Of a stretch of 20,225 nucleotides of DNA, positions 7,680 to 15,673 are shown one piece after another. The stretch's first letter is position 1. Each line of letters starts with the position of its first letter. The notes beneath the pieces were generated by a model that had not been told where the DNA came from, made no database searches, and saw nothing but the letters and a program-made list of their open reading frames with translations. The stretch is from NCBI GenBank assembly GCA_964607445.1, contig CAZSKN010000041.1, positions 1-20,225 on the forward strand, read 5' to 3'. The stretch comes from CALCKU01 sp964607445. Its GTDB lineage: Bacteria > Pseudomonadota > Alphaproteobacteria > Caulobacterales > Maricaulaceae. Position numbers and translations under genes: made by a program.

Positions 7680-8621
7680 ATGCATAAGTTTAACGAACAT
7701 CACCCCGAGTTTCAGGGGTTTTCAGAGTATTATGATCATCAGATATTACCGCATTTACTATTGGCGGAAAACGGGCGTAAACAAAATCAGCAAAGCGCTA
7801 CTCGGTTTGGCATATTGGCGGTCATAGCGGGTATTATAATCGGCATATTTCTCTACAGTTCATATGGGAACATGCGTATACTTATTATACCCATTGGCAT
7901 TTCATTTCTCCTCGCTTTTGGGAATTGGCAGCGTAAAATGTCAGGTGTGAAACACGAAACCAAAATTCATTTGGTATCTCATATCTGCAAATTTATAGCG
8001 TGGGAATTTAACGCCAAAACTAAGGCTCCCGATTATTTGCATAGACTCATATATAATGGCTTGCTGCCTTCAAACTTTGATCGGTCCCTTTATGAAGACC
8101 GGATTAGCGGTGTCGCGCACGGGGCTAATTTCGAAATGCTTGAAGCCCACCTTGAACGCAAAGATGTGAATCACGATGGTGTCCGTTGGGTCACAGTATT
8201 TCGAGGTCAACTCATGTCGATAAAACTGTCTACACCTTTTATGGGGCGCACAGTCGTTTTGCGCGATAAAGGAATTTTCAACCGATCGAAAAAATCGGGG
8301 ATGAAGCGGGTCGGACTTGTTGACCCTGTGTTTGAGAAAATTTTCGAAGCCTATGGCACCGATCAGGTTGAAGCCCGCTATCTCCTGACTCCGACATTTA
8401 TGCAAAGACTTGTAGATTTAGAAAAATCGATAAACGGGAAACATATTAGATTTGCCTTTCTGGAGGGCTATTTATTTATCGTCATCGATACCGAAAACAG
8501 ATTTGAAGCCGGATCAATGCGCACGAAACTGATGGCACCTGAACGCACACAGAAAATTCTCGATGAAATCGGGGCGGTTTATGACGTTATTGACGGGGTC
8601 TCGAAGCCGCTATCATCATGA
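7680..8621 (+). CDS. DUF3137 inner-membrane protein
   Basis: A 313-residue protein with two adjacent membrane spans near the N-terminus (about 43-61 and 66-82), then a large soluble domain. Conserved DUF3137 features are YEDRISGVAHGANFEMLEAH, an FRGQLMSI strand, VVLRDKGIFN, VGLVDPVFEKIFEAYGTDQV, EARYLLTPTFMQRL, the RFAFLEG strand, and a C-terminal TQKILDEIGAVYDVID. No enzyme motif is visible and the family's role is not known to me. Start choice: an ATG at 7674 lies inside the AAAGGA ribosome binding site (7669-7674), whereas the ATG at 7680 is five bases after it, so 7680 is preferred. It stands alone, 92 bases after valS and converging on xth. Confidence 0.85.
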   Translation: MHKFNEHHPEFQGFSEYYDHQILPHLLLAENGRKQNQQSATRFGILAVIAGIIIGIFLYSSYGNMRILIIPIGISFLLAFGNWQRKMSGVKHETKIHLVSHICKFIAWEFNAKTKAPDYLHRLIYNGLLPSNFDRSLYEDRISGVAHGANFEMLEAHLERKDVNHDGVRWVTVFRGQLMSIKLSTPFMGRTVVLRDKGIFNRSKKSGMKRVGLVDPVFEKIFEAYGTDQVEARYLLTPTFMQRLVDLEKSINGKHIRFAFLEGYLFIVIDTENRFEAGSMRTKLMAPERTQKILDEIGAVYDVIDGVSKPLSS

Positions 8622-8800
8622 TATAATTATACATAAAATTGATTAGCTGGAGCGGTAAATCTGGTGTTGATTGAAGCCCGTATGAAATATCCCGTAAGAT
8701 ATATGGAGGTTCTTTGCCTCTTGACCCGCTGCGTCGTAAACGTAGAGCGACGGCGCACTCGCATGCCCGAATTTTCTGGGCTTGTTCCTAACCCGTGATT
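8622..8800. other. convergent intergenic region with small hairpins and two overlapping tiny frames
   Basis: This space lies between the stops of the DUF3137 gene and xth. It holds a bulged stem TGCGTCG (8730-8736) with CGACGGCGCA (8748-8757), and a stem GCCC (8765-8768) with GGGC (8778-8781) followed by TTGTT, a weak terminator candidate. Two forward reading frames overlap in it: 8682-8798 (ATG, 38 codons) and 8714-8791 (TTG, 25 codons, preceded by GGAGG at 8705-8709). Neither resembles a protein I recognise, and I do not call either as a gene. Confidence 0.3.
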
Positions 8801-9607
8801 TTAAAGATTAAAGGTACCAATGATAGGGACATGGTCTGAGGGTTTAACCCCGTCCCGGACGTCGCGGTCGATTTTTAACCCGCGTAAACGATCAGCCGCT
8901 TGGGGAGATAATAGCAAATGGTCAATCCGAATACCTTTATTGCGCGGCCAAGCACCGGCCTGATAATCCCAAAATGTGTATTGTTCAGCACGCCCGTCAA
9001 TTTGTTCAAATGCATCGGTCAGGCCAAGATTAAGTAAGGCTCTGAACTTGGCATGCGTCTCTGGTCTAAAGGCCGCATCCCCGCGCCAAGCCTGCGGGTC
9101 ATGCGTGTCCTTATCTTCCGGAATGACATTGTAATCGCCGGCTAGAATAACCGGATCTTCAAAAGCAAGTATATCTTGTGCGCGTGCTTTCAATCGTTCC
9201 ATCCAGTGTAATTTATAGGTATATTTTTGGGTAAATTCTTCCTTAGAATCCTGTTCGTAAACCGGGTTTCCATTGGGTAAATATATAGAGGCCACCCGTA
9301 CAGGAGAGCTTTCGCCCATAATAACGGCTTCAATATATCGCGCCTGCAGATCATCCTCATCTCCCGGCAGGCCAATATTGACCTCTTCAAAAGGCCGTTT
9401 AGATAATATGGCCACACCATTATAAGATTTTTGTCCATGTGTAGCTATATTATAGCCGAGCGCTTCGATGGCCTCTTTCGGGAAGGCTTCGTCTACAGTC
9501 TTGATTTCCTGTAAACAGGCGATGTCGGGCTTGGCGACTTCCAGCCATGATGTCACCGCATGCATGCGGGCTTTGATAGAGTTCACGTTCCAACTTGCTA
9601 TTTTCAT
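8801..9607 (-). CDS. xth: exodeoxyribonuclease III
   Basis: A 268-residue, Mg-dependent AP endonuclease/3'-5' exonuclease used in base-excision repair, exactly the length of E. coli ExoIII. Active-site parts are all present: N7 (KIASWNVNSI), E34 (CLQEIK), Y109 (IYLPNG), D158 and N160 (GDYNVIP), D229 (RIDH), and D258-H259 (SDHVPI). The reading frame stays open for 37 codons further upstream (to 9718), but those residues show no similarity to the family, while MKIASWNVNS is the universal start. I therefore place the start at 9607, although the ribosome binding site there is weak. It is divergent from the M20D gene, with 179 bases between the two starts. Confidence 0.95.
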   Translation of the reverse strand: MKIASWNVNSIKARMHAVTSWLEVAKPDIACLQEIKTVDEAFPKEAIEALGYNIATHGQKSYNGVAILSKRPFEEVNIGLPGDEDDLQARYIEAVIMGESSPVRVASIYLPNGNPVYEQDSKEEFTQKYTYKLHWMERLKARAQDILAFEDPVILAGDYNVIPEDKDTHDPQAWRGDAAFRPETHAKFRALLNLGLTDAFEQIDGRAEQYTFWDYQAGAWPRNKGIRIDHLLLSPQAADRLRGLKIDRDVRDGVKPSDHVPIIGTFNL

Positions 9608-9701
9608 AGGCTGTTGGTTGCGGACTGTTTTGATGAAGTCAAGATGAATTGTGCTTCGCTTGTGGATTGTAGTGACTTTACCTGACCTGAGAAGCGCGTT
9701 A

Positions 9702-9720
9702 ACTTGATAGGAACTCAAGT
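9702..9720. promoter_or_regulatory. inverted repeat ACTTGA-N7-TCAAGT, possible operator
   Basis: ACTTGA (9702-9707) and TCAAGT (9715-9720) are perfect inverted 6-mers seven bases apart, centred between the divergent starts of xth (9607) and the M20D gene (9787). The form suits a dimeric repressor site, but no regulator gene is nearby, and chance cannot be excluded. Confidence 0.3.
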
Positions 9721-9738
9721 GCGGGCGTTACAGAAACC

Positions 9739-9772
9739 TTTTTAAAGAGCATAAATTTTTAAAGAACATAAA
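9739..9772 (+). repeat. 17-bp tandem repeat in the M20D leader
   Basis: TTTTTAAAGAGCATAAA (9739-9755) is followed at once by TTTTTAAAGAACATAAA (9756-9772), with one mismatch. The second copy ends five bases before the ribosome binding site GGAG (9778-9781). It lies in the untranslated leader or promoter and is highly A/T rich. Confidence 0.85.
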
Positions 9773-9786
9773 TAAGTGGAGACAGT

Positions 9787-11112
9787 ATGAAAAAGAATGT
9801 GACGAAAGTTTTTACGGGCCTTGTTGCGGCGACTTTTTTAACAAGTCCAATAGCCTATGCTCATGACCTGAAAACCGGTTTGCGCCATGCCATTGCAGAT
9901 GATTATGATGCCAATCTAGACGCTCTATTCAAACATTTTCATGCAAATCCGGAACTCTCATTCAAAGAAACCAAAACCGCAGCTCGACTGGCCAAGGAAT
10001 TAAAGACTCTAGGTTATGAAGTTACCGAAAACATTGGACGCACAGGCGTTGTAGCCGTGATGAAGAACGGTAACGGCCCGACGGTTATGTTAAGGGCGGA
10101 TATGGATGGCTTGCCGGTTAAAGAGGATACAGGATTGTCCTATGCCTCTACGGCAAGACAAATGAGCATTGACGGGCTAGAAAAACCTGTGATGCATGCC
10201 TGCGGACATGATGTGCATATTACCTCACTTGTCGGAACGGCGCGCCAATTGGCCAATCTGAAAAATGAGTGGTCCGGTACGCTTATCCTAATTGGGCAAC
10301 CCGCCGAAGAACGGATTTCTGGTGCGCGTGAAATGCTCGAAGATGGGCTTTATAAGAAATTTCCCAAACCTGACTATGCTGTGGCCTTTCATGTCTCGGC
10401 GCAAACCCCGACCGGACGTATTCAATTAACCGAGGATATAGCCTATTCAAGTTCTGACAGCGTGGATATTGAAGTTCATGGTATTGGCGCGCATGGAGCT
10501 TCGCCCCATAAAGGCGTCGATCCGGTTTTAGTGGCGTCCCAAATTGTGGTCTCATTACAGTCCGTTGTGTCACGCACAATTGCGCCCTTACAAGCAGGTG
10601 TTATCACCGTGGGCTCTATTCATGGCGGGACAAAACATAATATCATTGGAGACAGTGTCAAAATGCAACTCACTGTGCGTTCAAACGAACCCAGTGTACG
10701 AACGGCCTTGCTGGACGGTATTGACCGCGTAGCAAAAGGCGTCGCGCTCTCATTAGGCGTGCCGGAAGATAAGTTACCGACGGTGAAGCGCTCCAAGACC
10801 GAAAGTACACCGCCAACCCGTAATCATGCTGAAACCGCCAGACGTTTGCGCTCGGCTTTCACTGAAAAATTGGGAGAAAATGTGTTGCTTGACGAGCCCA
10901 GAAAAGGCATGGGAGCCGAAGATTTTGCTTATTTTGTAGACCCGAAACATGGCGTCAAAGGCGTGTATTTTGCCGTCGGTGGTACTCTCCCAAAAGATCT
11001 TGACGGCGCCGCATCACACCATTCACCTTTCTTTAAAGTTGAACCCGAGCCGTCGATTAAACTCGGGACAGAAGCTATGGTCATTGGCGCGCTGACTTTG
11101 TTTAACGGATAA
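9787..11112 (+). CDS. exported M20D-family amidohydrolase (AbgB/hippurate hydrolase-like)
   Basis: A 441-residue metallo-amidohydrolase of the M20D group, which removes acyl or amino-acid groups from amide bonds (hippurate, N-acyl amino acids, indole-amino-acid conjugates). Expected metal ligands are present: C139 and H141 in MHACGHDVH, E175 in QPAEER, H202 in AFHVSAQTPTGRI, and a C-terminal His in ASHHSPFF. MLRADMDGLPVKEDTG (101-116) and GAEDFAYF are further family signatures, and GAHGASPHKGVDPV belongs to the dimerisation lid domain. Many family members are cytoplasmic, but residues 1-25 form a clear signal peptide (MKKN, a hydrophobic core, then AYA before cleavage), so this one acts in the periplasm or outside. 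GGAG lies five bases before the ATG. The exact substrate is not readable from sequence. Confidence 0.9.
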   Translation: MKKNVTKVFTGLVAATFLTSPIAYAHDLKTGLRHAIADDYDANLDALFKHFHANPELSFKETKTAARLAKELKTLGYEVTENIGRTGVVAVMKNGNGPTVMLRADMDGLPVKEDTGLSYASTARQMSIDGLEKPVMHACGHDVHITSLVGTARQLANLKNEWSGTLILIGQPAEERISGAREMLEDGLYKKFPKPDYAVAFHVSAQTPTGRIQLTEDIAYSSSDSVDIEVHGIGAHGASPHKGVDPVLVASQIVVSLQSVVSRTIAPLQAGVITVGSIHGGTKHNIIGDSVKMQLTVRSNEPSVRTALLDGIDRVAKGVALSLGVPEDKLPTVKRSKTESTPPTRNHAETARRLRSAFTEKLGENVLLDEPRKGMGAEDFAYFVDPKHGVKGVYFAVGGTLPKDLDGAASHHSPFFKVEPEPSIKLGTEAMVIGALTLFNG

Positions 11113-11203
11113 TATCCGCTCAGATAGGCTCGGCCTTTAGCCATGTGGTATAGCAGTGCGTGCCGTTTATACGGGTGAGGGCCGTCCGCGTTAAATTTGT
11201 GTG

Positions 11204-11233
11204 TTAGCTTTCCTTAGCTTTCCTTAGCTTTCC
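11204..11233. repeat. three perfect tandem copies of a 10-bp unit
   Basis: The unit TTAGCTTTCC is present at 11204-11213, 11214-11223 and 11224-11233 without mismatch. It lies in the 126-base space between the convergent ends of the M20D and TolB-amidohydrolase genes, five bases beyond the stop of the latter. It is probably a slippage-prone microsatellite. I see no terminator in the same space beyond a 4-bp stem near 11127. Confidence 0.9.
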
Positions 11234-11238
11234 CGTAA

Positions 11239-14200
11239 TCAGTCTTCCCACCAATATGGGTCACGCTTAGAACTACCCGTATGGACTTCATTTAATGTGT
11301 CAGCTTCATATAATCTTCCTCCTAGCATGACATGTTCGATATTATCTGTATGACGGATATCGTCGAGAGGATTATCTGATAAGACCACTAGATCGGCAAG
11401 CTTTCCGACTTCGAGAGACCCGAGGTCATTGGAGAAACCTAAATGTTTGGCAGGCATGGTCGTTGCAGTTTGCAAGGCCTGTAGAGGGGGCATGCCGCCC
11501 CGGGCAAAGGACCAGATTTCCCAATGTGATGCCAAGCCTTCGCGTTGACCATGCGCTCCAATCGAGACCAGCACACCTTTGTCAGCCAATGTCTTGGCTA
11601 TTGCCGCACTCCCACTATCTGCATAATCGCTCTCGGGAACCTGCTGTCGGCGCACTGACCGCGCGCGTAATTGATCCGGCGGAGTATGCTTTGATAAGAG
11701 CGGATGTTTCCAGACATCACTCTCTTGATAAAAATAATCTTCACCGCGCACACCACCATAGGTCACGACTAATGTCGGTGTATAGGCCACATTTGTTTGT
11801 GAATACATTTGCACAACATCTTGGTAGATCTCGCCCACAGGCAAATTATGCTCAATAGATGTATTCCCGTCTGCGATCATAGACATGTCCATATGATAAA
11901 GTGACCCGCCTTCAGCCACGCTGATTATATCATGATCTCGCGCGGCTTTAACAACTTGCTGGCGTTGATCCCGACGCGGTTGGTTGTAATTTTTAACCCC
12001 GTGAGCACCTTGTTGCTTTAATCTTGAAACATGTTCTTGTGCGTCGTCTTCGGATTGAATATTGGCAAAGAAACCCGGCGCTTTTGCACCATAAATAACC
12101 TCGCCTGTCGAAAACGTACGCGGGGCTATGATCTTTCCAGCCCGTTGCATTTCGCTTGCCGCAAATATTTCAGAGGCGCGGCTTGAGGGATCAAAAACAG
12201 TGGTAACGCCGAGCGCAAGATGAGCCATCGCTTTCCAATTTTGCTGCGGTATAAGCTCGTCTGTGCCTTGTGGCCCGTGCGCATGCGCATCAATCAGGCC
12301 GGGAATTATGGTTTTACCTTCCAGATCAACGCTTGTGACACCGGCGGGAATAGAAACCGACTTACCGATTTTCTTAATTCGATTGCCATCTATTAAAATA
12401 GTCCCGTTTTCAATGATTCCCCCCTTTTTGTCGGACATGGTAATTAACCGTGCATTGGTAAGGGCAATCATGCCGTCAGGTTTAACGGATTTAACCTTCC
12501 GCGATATAGACAGTCCCGATGCGGGGGGCATAAAGGACGCATCCATAATATTTTGTGTATCAATATTGAATAGGGTGGAGCCTAAGCTCCAGTTTAACCG
12601 CCCGTTATCTGACCAACTTGGATATGTGGCGCCGCCTTTACTGACTTTGGTGACGGGTAAGGCTTTCGCGCTTGCACCAGCTGCGATATTTTGCGGTCCT
12701 GATAAAGCGGGCATGACAAAAAGATTATAATTTTCCCGAATTGCGATCCATGTCTCATCGGGAGACACATGATAGCTTTGAGCCAATTTGGACGAGGCAT
12801 GTACGCGTTCATCATCACCTAATAAATTTGTACTAATCAAAGCTCGGTTTTTGTCGTGATTATCGGTAAAATATATCCGAAACTCATCGGTATCAAAATG
12901 AGGATATGACCCTGTTTTGCGAATATGAACCGGGTTTCCGTTTTCAACAGCCATTACATAAAGGCCCGGATCGTTCGACCATTCAGGCGCGGTAATATAT
13001 CCGCCTTGACCTTTTTCATAGGTGACATACTCACCACTCGGAGATAGGCGCGGGCGTTTATAATGACCCGGAGAATGTGAAATGGTTTTTACGTTCCGGG
13101 AGGCAATATCAATTATGTGAATGGCCCCGAGCTCAGTGTCATTCCAGCTCGTAAAAATCACAGATGTAGCGTCATGGCTCCAACTGGGATAAAGTTCAAA
13201 GTGTGTATCAGGCAGGTTGGTAAGGCGTTTTGCTTTACCGCCTCCGTGCGGTTTGAGATAAATTTTACCCAAGCTTTCGAATAAAATATTTTCTCCGTCC
13301 GGTGACACATTTACGAAACGCGGCATTTTCGTTTCGATGTGCGCAGGTGCAACGTCAACATCAGGACGCGGTGCATCAATAAGTTGACGTGTATCTTTTA
13401 TGCGGAAATTTATATGTTTAAAGGTTTTGGTGCCAAGGTTATATTTGTGAATTTTACCCTCTGCCCAGAAATAGAGAATTTGGCTATCCGGACTCCAATC
13501 CATATTCGGATATACACCATGTACCGCCCAGGTTTCCTGCATATCCCGATCCAAATTGTCAAAAATCATTGTGTTTTGACCGGATTCTAAATTTTTAAGG
13601 AATAATTTGGTTTGCCCGTTTTCACGTTTCACAAAGGCTAATTGTTTGCCATCGGGCGAAGGGGTCGGGCGCACGGCGCCGCCATTGCCTCCGGCAACGG
13701 CGCTTATGTCTCCGGTCTCCATATCATAGCGTTTAATTTCGAATAATTGTGTGTGGGAGTTTTGCGCATATTCAAAAATAGGTCCCGGCGTTGTATTCTG
13801 ACTATAATAAATATAGCGACCATCGGGTGAGAACATAGGTTCTCCGAGTTCTTTTTGATGAGCTTCGGACGGTTTTTTTACAAGCGGTACACCCGTGCCA
13901 CCTGCCGTATGATATAACCAGATTTCGCCGACCCCAAGAGAGCGCGATGTGGTAAAATGTTTACGCGCTGCAATGAAGCGTCCATCAGGAGACCATGTTG
14001 GATTGTTTAGGAGACGAAAGTCTTCTTCGGTGATCTGAGTTTTATTCTTGCCGTCAGTATCCATCATCCAAATATTGTCACCACCTGCACGGTCTGAGGT
14101 GAAAGCAATTTTTTGACCATCAGGTGAAAAACGCGGCTGCATATCCCACGCCATACCTGATGCAATGTTCTTGGCCCATCCCCCTGATACGGGGAGGGTG

Positions 14201-14442
14201 TAAATATCTCCAAGGAGGTCGAATGCAAGCGTATTTCCGTCTGGCGACACATCCAGACTCATCCACGTCCCTTCCGTGACGTTAATATTAATCTGACGTT
14301 TTTTGCCGGGCGGGTTATTGACGTCCCACGTCGGAGTATCGTCATTGTTTTCTGACGTCTTAGTCGCAGGTGTTGCAGATATGAGTGCTGATATGGACGC
14401 TAAAGCTATTCCGCCTAGAAGCATTTTTTTGATGGATATCAT
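11239..14442 (-). CDS. exported TolB-like beta-propeller / amidohydrolase fusion protein
   Basis: A 1067-residue exported protein. A signal peptide (MISIKKMLLGG to about residue 24) is followed by a beta-propeller region (about 45-640) with some ten PD40/TolB-type repeats (SPDGNTLAF, SPDGQKIAF, SPDGRFIAA, SPDGRYIYY, SPDGKQLAF and others). A C-terminal amidohydrolase-superfamily domain (about 660-1050) starts at ALTNARLITM. The metal-binding DAHAH lies at 718-722. VKNYNQPRRDQRQ, IEHNLPVGEIY, YTPTLVVTYGG, IGAHGQREG and GSLEVGKLADLVVL are typical of this imidazolonepropionase-like family; VAEGG (E844) stands where many relatives of the superfamily have a His. The substrate is unknown; peptides or cyclic amides are guesses. 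The frame extends to a TTG at 14454, but that lies in the ribosome binding site GGAGAG (14447-14452), so ATG 14442 is the start. Its stop faces the M20D gene. Confidence 0.88.
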   Translation of the reverse strand: MISIKKMLLGGIALASISALISATPATKTSENNDDTPTWDVNNPPGKKRQININVTEGTWMSLDVSPDGNTLAFDLLGDIYTLPVSGGWAKNIASGMAWDMQPRFSPDGQKIAFTSDRAGGDNIWMMDTDGKNKTQITEEDFRLLNNPTWSPDGRFIAARKHFTTSRSLGVGEIWLYHTAGGTGVPLVKKPSEAHQKELGEPMFSPDGRYIYYSQNTTPGPIFEYAQNSHTQLFEIKRYDMETGDISAVAGGNGGAVRPTPSPDGKQLAFVKRENGQTKLFLKNLESGQNTMIFDNLDRDMQETWAVHGVYPNMDWSPDSQILYFWAEGKIHKYNLGTKTFKHINFRIKDTRQLIDAPRPDVDVAPAHIETKMPRFVNVSPDGENILFESLGKIYLKPHGGGKAKRLTNLPDTHFELYPSWSHDATSVIFTSWNDTELGAIHIIDIASRNVKTISHSPGHYKRPRLSPSGEYVTYEKGQGGYITAPEWSNDPGLYVMAVENGNPVHIRKTGSYPHFDTDEFRIYFTDNHDKNRALISTNLLGDDERVHASSKLAQSYHVSPDETWIAIRENYNLFVMPALSGPQNIAAGASAKALPVTKVSKGGATYPSWSDNGRLNWSLGSTLFNIDTQNIMDASFMPPASGLSISRKVKSVKPDGMIALTNARLITMSDKKGGIIENGTILIDGNRIKKIGKSVSIPAGVTSVDLEGKTIIPGLIDAHAHGPQGTDELIPQQNWKAMAHLALGVTTVFDPSSRASEIFAASEMQRAGKIIAPRTFSTGEVIYGAKAPGFFANIQSEDDAQEHVSRLKQQGAHGVKNYNQPRRDQRQQVVKAARDHDIISVAEGGSLYHMDMSMIADGNTSIEHNLPVGEIYQDVVQMYSQTNVAYTPTLVVTYGGVRGEDYFYQESDVWKHPLLSKHTPPDQLRARSVRRQQVPESDYADSGSAAIAKTLADKGVLVSIGAHGQREGLASHWEIWSFARGGMPPLQALQTATTMPAKHLGFSNDLGSLEVGKLADLVVLSDNPLDDIRHTDNIEHVMLGGRLYEADTLNEVHTGSSKRDPYWWED

Positions 14443-14565
14443 GTGTCTCTCCAATTTACACTGTCGTAAAAGTCCAGTCGCTATCTGTCATGGTTTTTCG
14501 CGTAAGAGGCGAAAAGGTATAGGCGTTGATTTAAAACCTCTTCTGACCCTATTTAAAATTTTGTC

Positions 14566-14581
14566 TTCACAAGCTTGTGAA
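14566..14581. promoter_or_regulatory. perfect 16-bp palindrome, candidate operator
   Basis: TTCACAAGCTTGTGAA reads the same on both strands over all 16 bases. It lies between the divergent starts of the TolB-amidohydrolase (14442) and the DUF547 gene (14649). It is flanked by a looser inverted pair, AAAACCT (14533-14539) and AGGTTTT (14582-14588). The length and place suit a dimeric repressor controlling one or both genes. Confidence 0.5.
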
Positions 14582-14600
14582 AGGTTTTGCCTTGCTTAGT

Positions 14601-14630
14601 TTGAGTTTAATGTAGAAATTTGAGTTATAA
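14601..14630 (+). promoter_or_regulatory. possible promoter of the DUF547-glycosyltransferase operon
   Basis: TTGAGT (14601-14606), an 18-base spacer, then TTATAA (14625-14630) resemble -35/-10 elements. They lie 18 bases before the DUF547 start codon and directly downstream of the 16-bp palindrome, which would place the palindrome just upstream of the -35. Assigned by eye. Confidence 0.3.
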
Positions 14631-14648
14631 AGATATAAGGCTGCAAAC

Positions 14649-15659
14649 ATGAAAACCTCATATAAAACTGCTCTCGGCGTTATGGCCGCTTTTGCATTCC
14701 CCGTATTGGTTATGGCTCAGAACGCGCCGCCCGCTTCCACGGCGGCGGCTTCCACAGATGCGACTTCCGCGACGCGTGCACCTGCGCGCAATCTGGATGT
14801 TGAGGATACATTGGCGCAAGACGGGGACGCGTCTGTTAAATCACCAATAGATTATGCAGCTTATAATGATTTGATGACGCGCTATGCGGCGCCGCAAAAT
14901 GGACGCCCTAAAATAGCGTATAAGCTTATCCGCGAATACGGACGTGAAGATTTACAATCCTATCTCGACTTTCTCGCCGTCCAAGATGTCTCGAACCTCC
15001 CGGAGTTAGATCAATTAGCCTATTGGTTAAATGTTCAAAATGCATTGGTTGTCAGCGCGATTACACTTGAGGGTAAGAAGAAGAAAAACCTAAAACGTTT
15101 GCGGGGGACGGGCGAGGCGCCCGGACGTCTCTGGACGACGCCTAGATTGACACTTAACGGTCAATCCATGTCCATTGCGGATGTGGAAACCTATATTCTC
15201 TCCAATTTTAAAACTGATAATGTTCTTTACGGCCTTTATCAGGGTGTGCGCGGCGGGCCTTGTATCAATGAAAAAGCCTATACAGGGGCAACAATTGAGG
15301 CAATTTTAGAAACCAATGCCAAACGATATATCAATTCACGGGGTATCGTTCACGTCAATAATGATGTGGTAGAGTTAACCCCGATTTTTTTATGGCATAA
15401 AGACGAAGCTTTCGGGACGGATGATAAAGTCCTCATCGCACATTTACAGAGCTATGCGGAACCGAATTTGAAAAGCGCGCTTTACCGTGCCGCCAGATTT
15501 GAACCTGTAAGTTTAAATTACGGTATCGATTTTTATGATATTGATAAAATTCGTAAAGAACGTTCAGAAGCTTTACGTCCAACGTCACGACCCAAACGCG
15601 CGCCCGCTCCAGCCCCTCGCCCACAACAACCTACGCGTGGCGGAGGATATGGCTCTTAA
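14649..15659 (+). CDS. exported DUF547 domain protein
   Basis: A 336-residue protein with a signal peptide ending VMA (cleavage after about residue 23), then an Ala/Thr/Ser-rich stretch (about 25-60). The DUF547 domain follows (about 70-300): LDQLAYWLNVQNALVVSA around 120-137 is its best-known motif, followed by VETYILSNF, the GVRGGPC segment with C205, and HVNNDVVELTPIFLWHKDEAF. The last 27 or so residues are a basic, Pro/Arg-rich low-complexity tail ending GGGYGS. The family has no agreed biochemical role; its fold has been compared with papain-like enzymes, which I cannot test here. AAGG (14637-14640) serves the ATG. Only 14 bases separate it from the next gene, so it heads a three-gene operon with two glycosyltransferases. 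Confidence 0.85.
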   Translation: MKTSYKTALGVMAAFAFPVLVMAQNAPPASTAAASTDATSATRAPARNLDVEDTLAQDGDASVKSPIDYAAYNDLMTRYAAPQNGRPKIAYKLIREYGREDLQSYLDFLAVQDVSNLPELDQLAYWLNVQNALVVSAITLEGKKKKNLKRLRGTGEAPGRLWTTPRLTLNGQSMSIADVETYILSNFKTDNVLYGLYQGVRGGPCINEKAYTGATIEAILETNAKRYINSRGIVHVNNDVVELTPIFLWHKDEAFGTDDKVLIAHLQSYAEPNLKSALYRAARFEPVSLNYGIDFYDIDKIRKERSEALRPTSRPKRAPAPAPRPQQPTRGGGYGS

Positions 15660-15673
15660 GGTCATTTGAGTTC

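Noticed and set aside
9608..9718. N-terminal extension of 37 codons on xth
   Set aside because: No family similarity; the universal ExoIII start MKIASWNVNS lies at 9607 and gives the standard 268 residues.
11204..11233. Tandem repeat as a CRISPR array
   Set aside because: The copies abut with no spacers, the unit is only 10 bp, and no cas gene is present.
12263..12730. 155-codon forward frame antisense to the TolB-amidohydrolase
   Set aside because: It lies fully inside a well-conserved coding region and shows no family motif.
14443..14454. TTG start four codons upstream for the TolB-amidohydrolase
   Set aside because: The TTG overlaps the ribosome binding site GGAGAG that serves the ATG at 14442.
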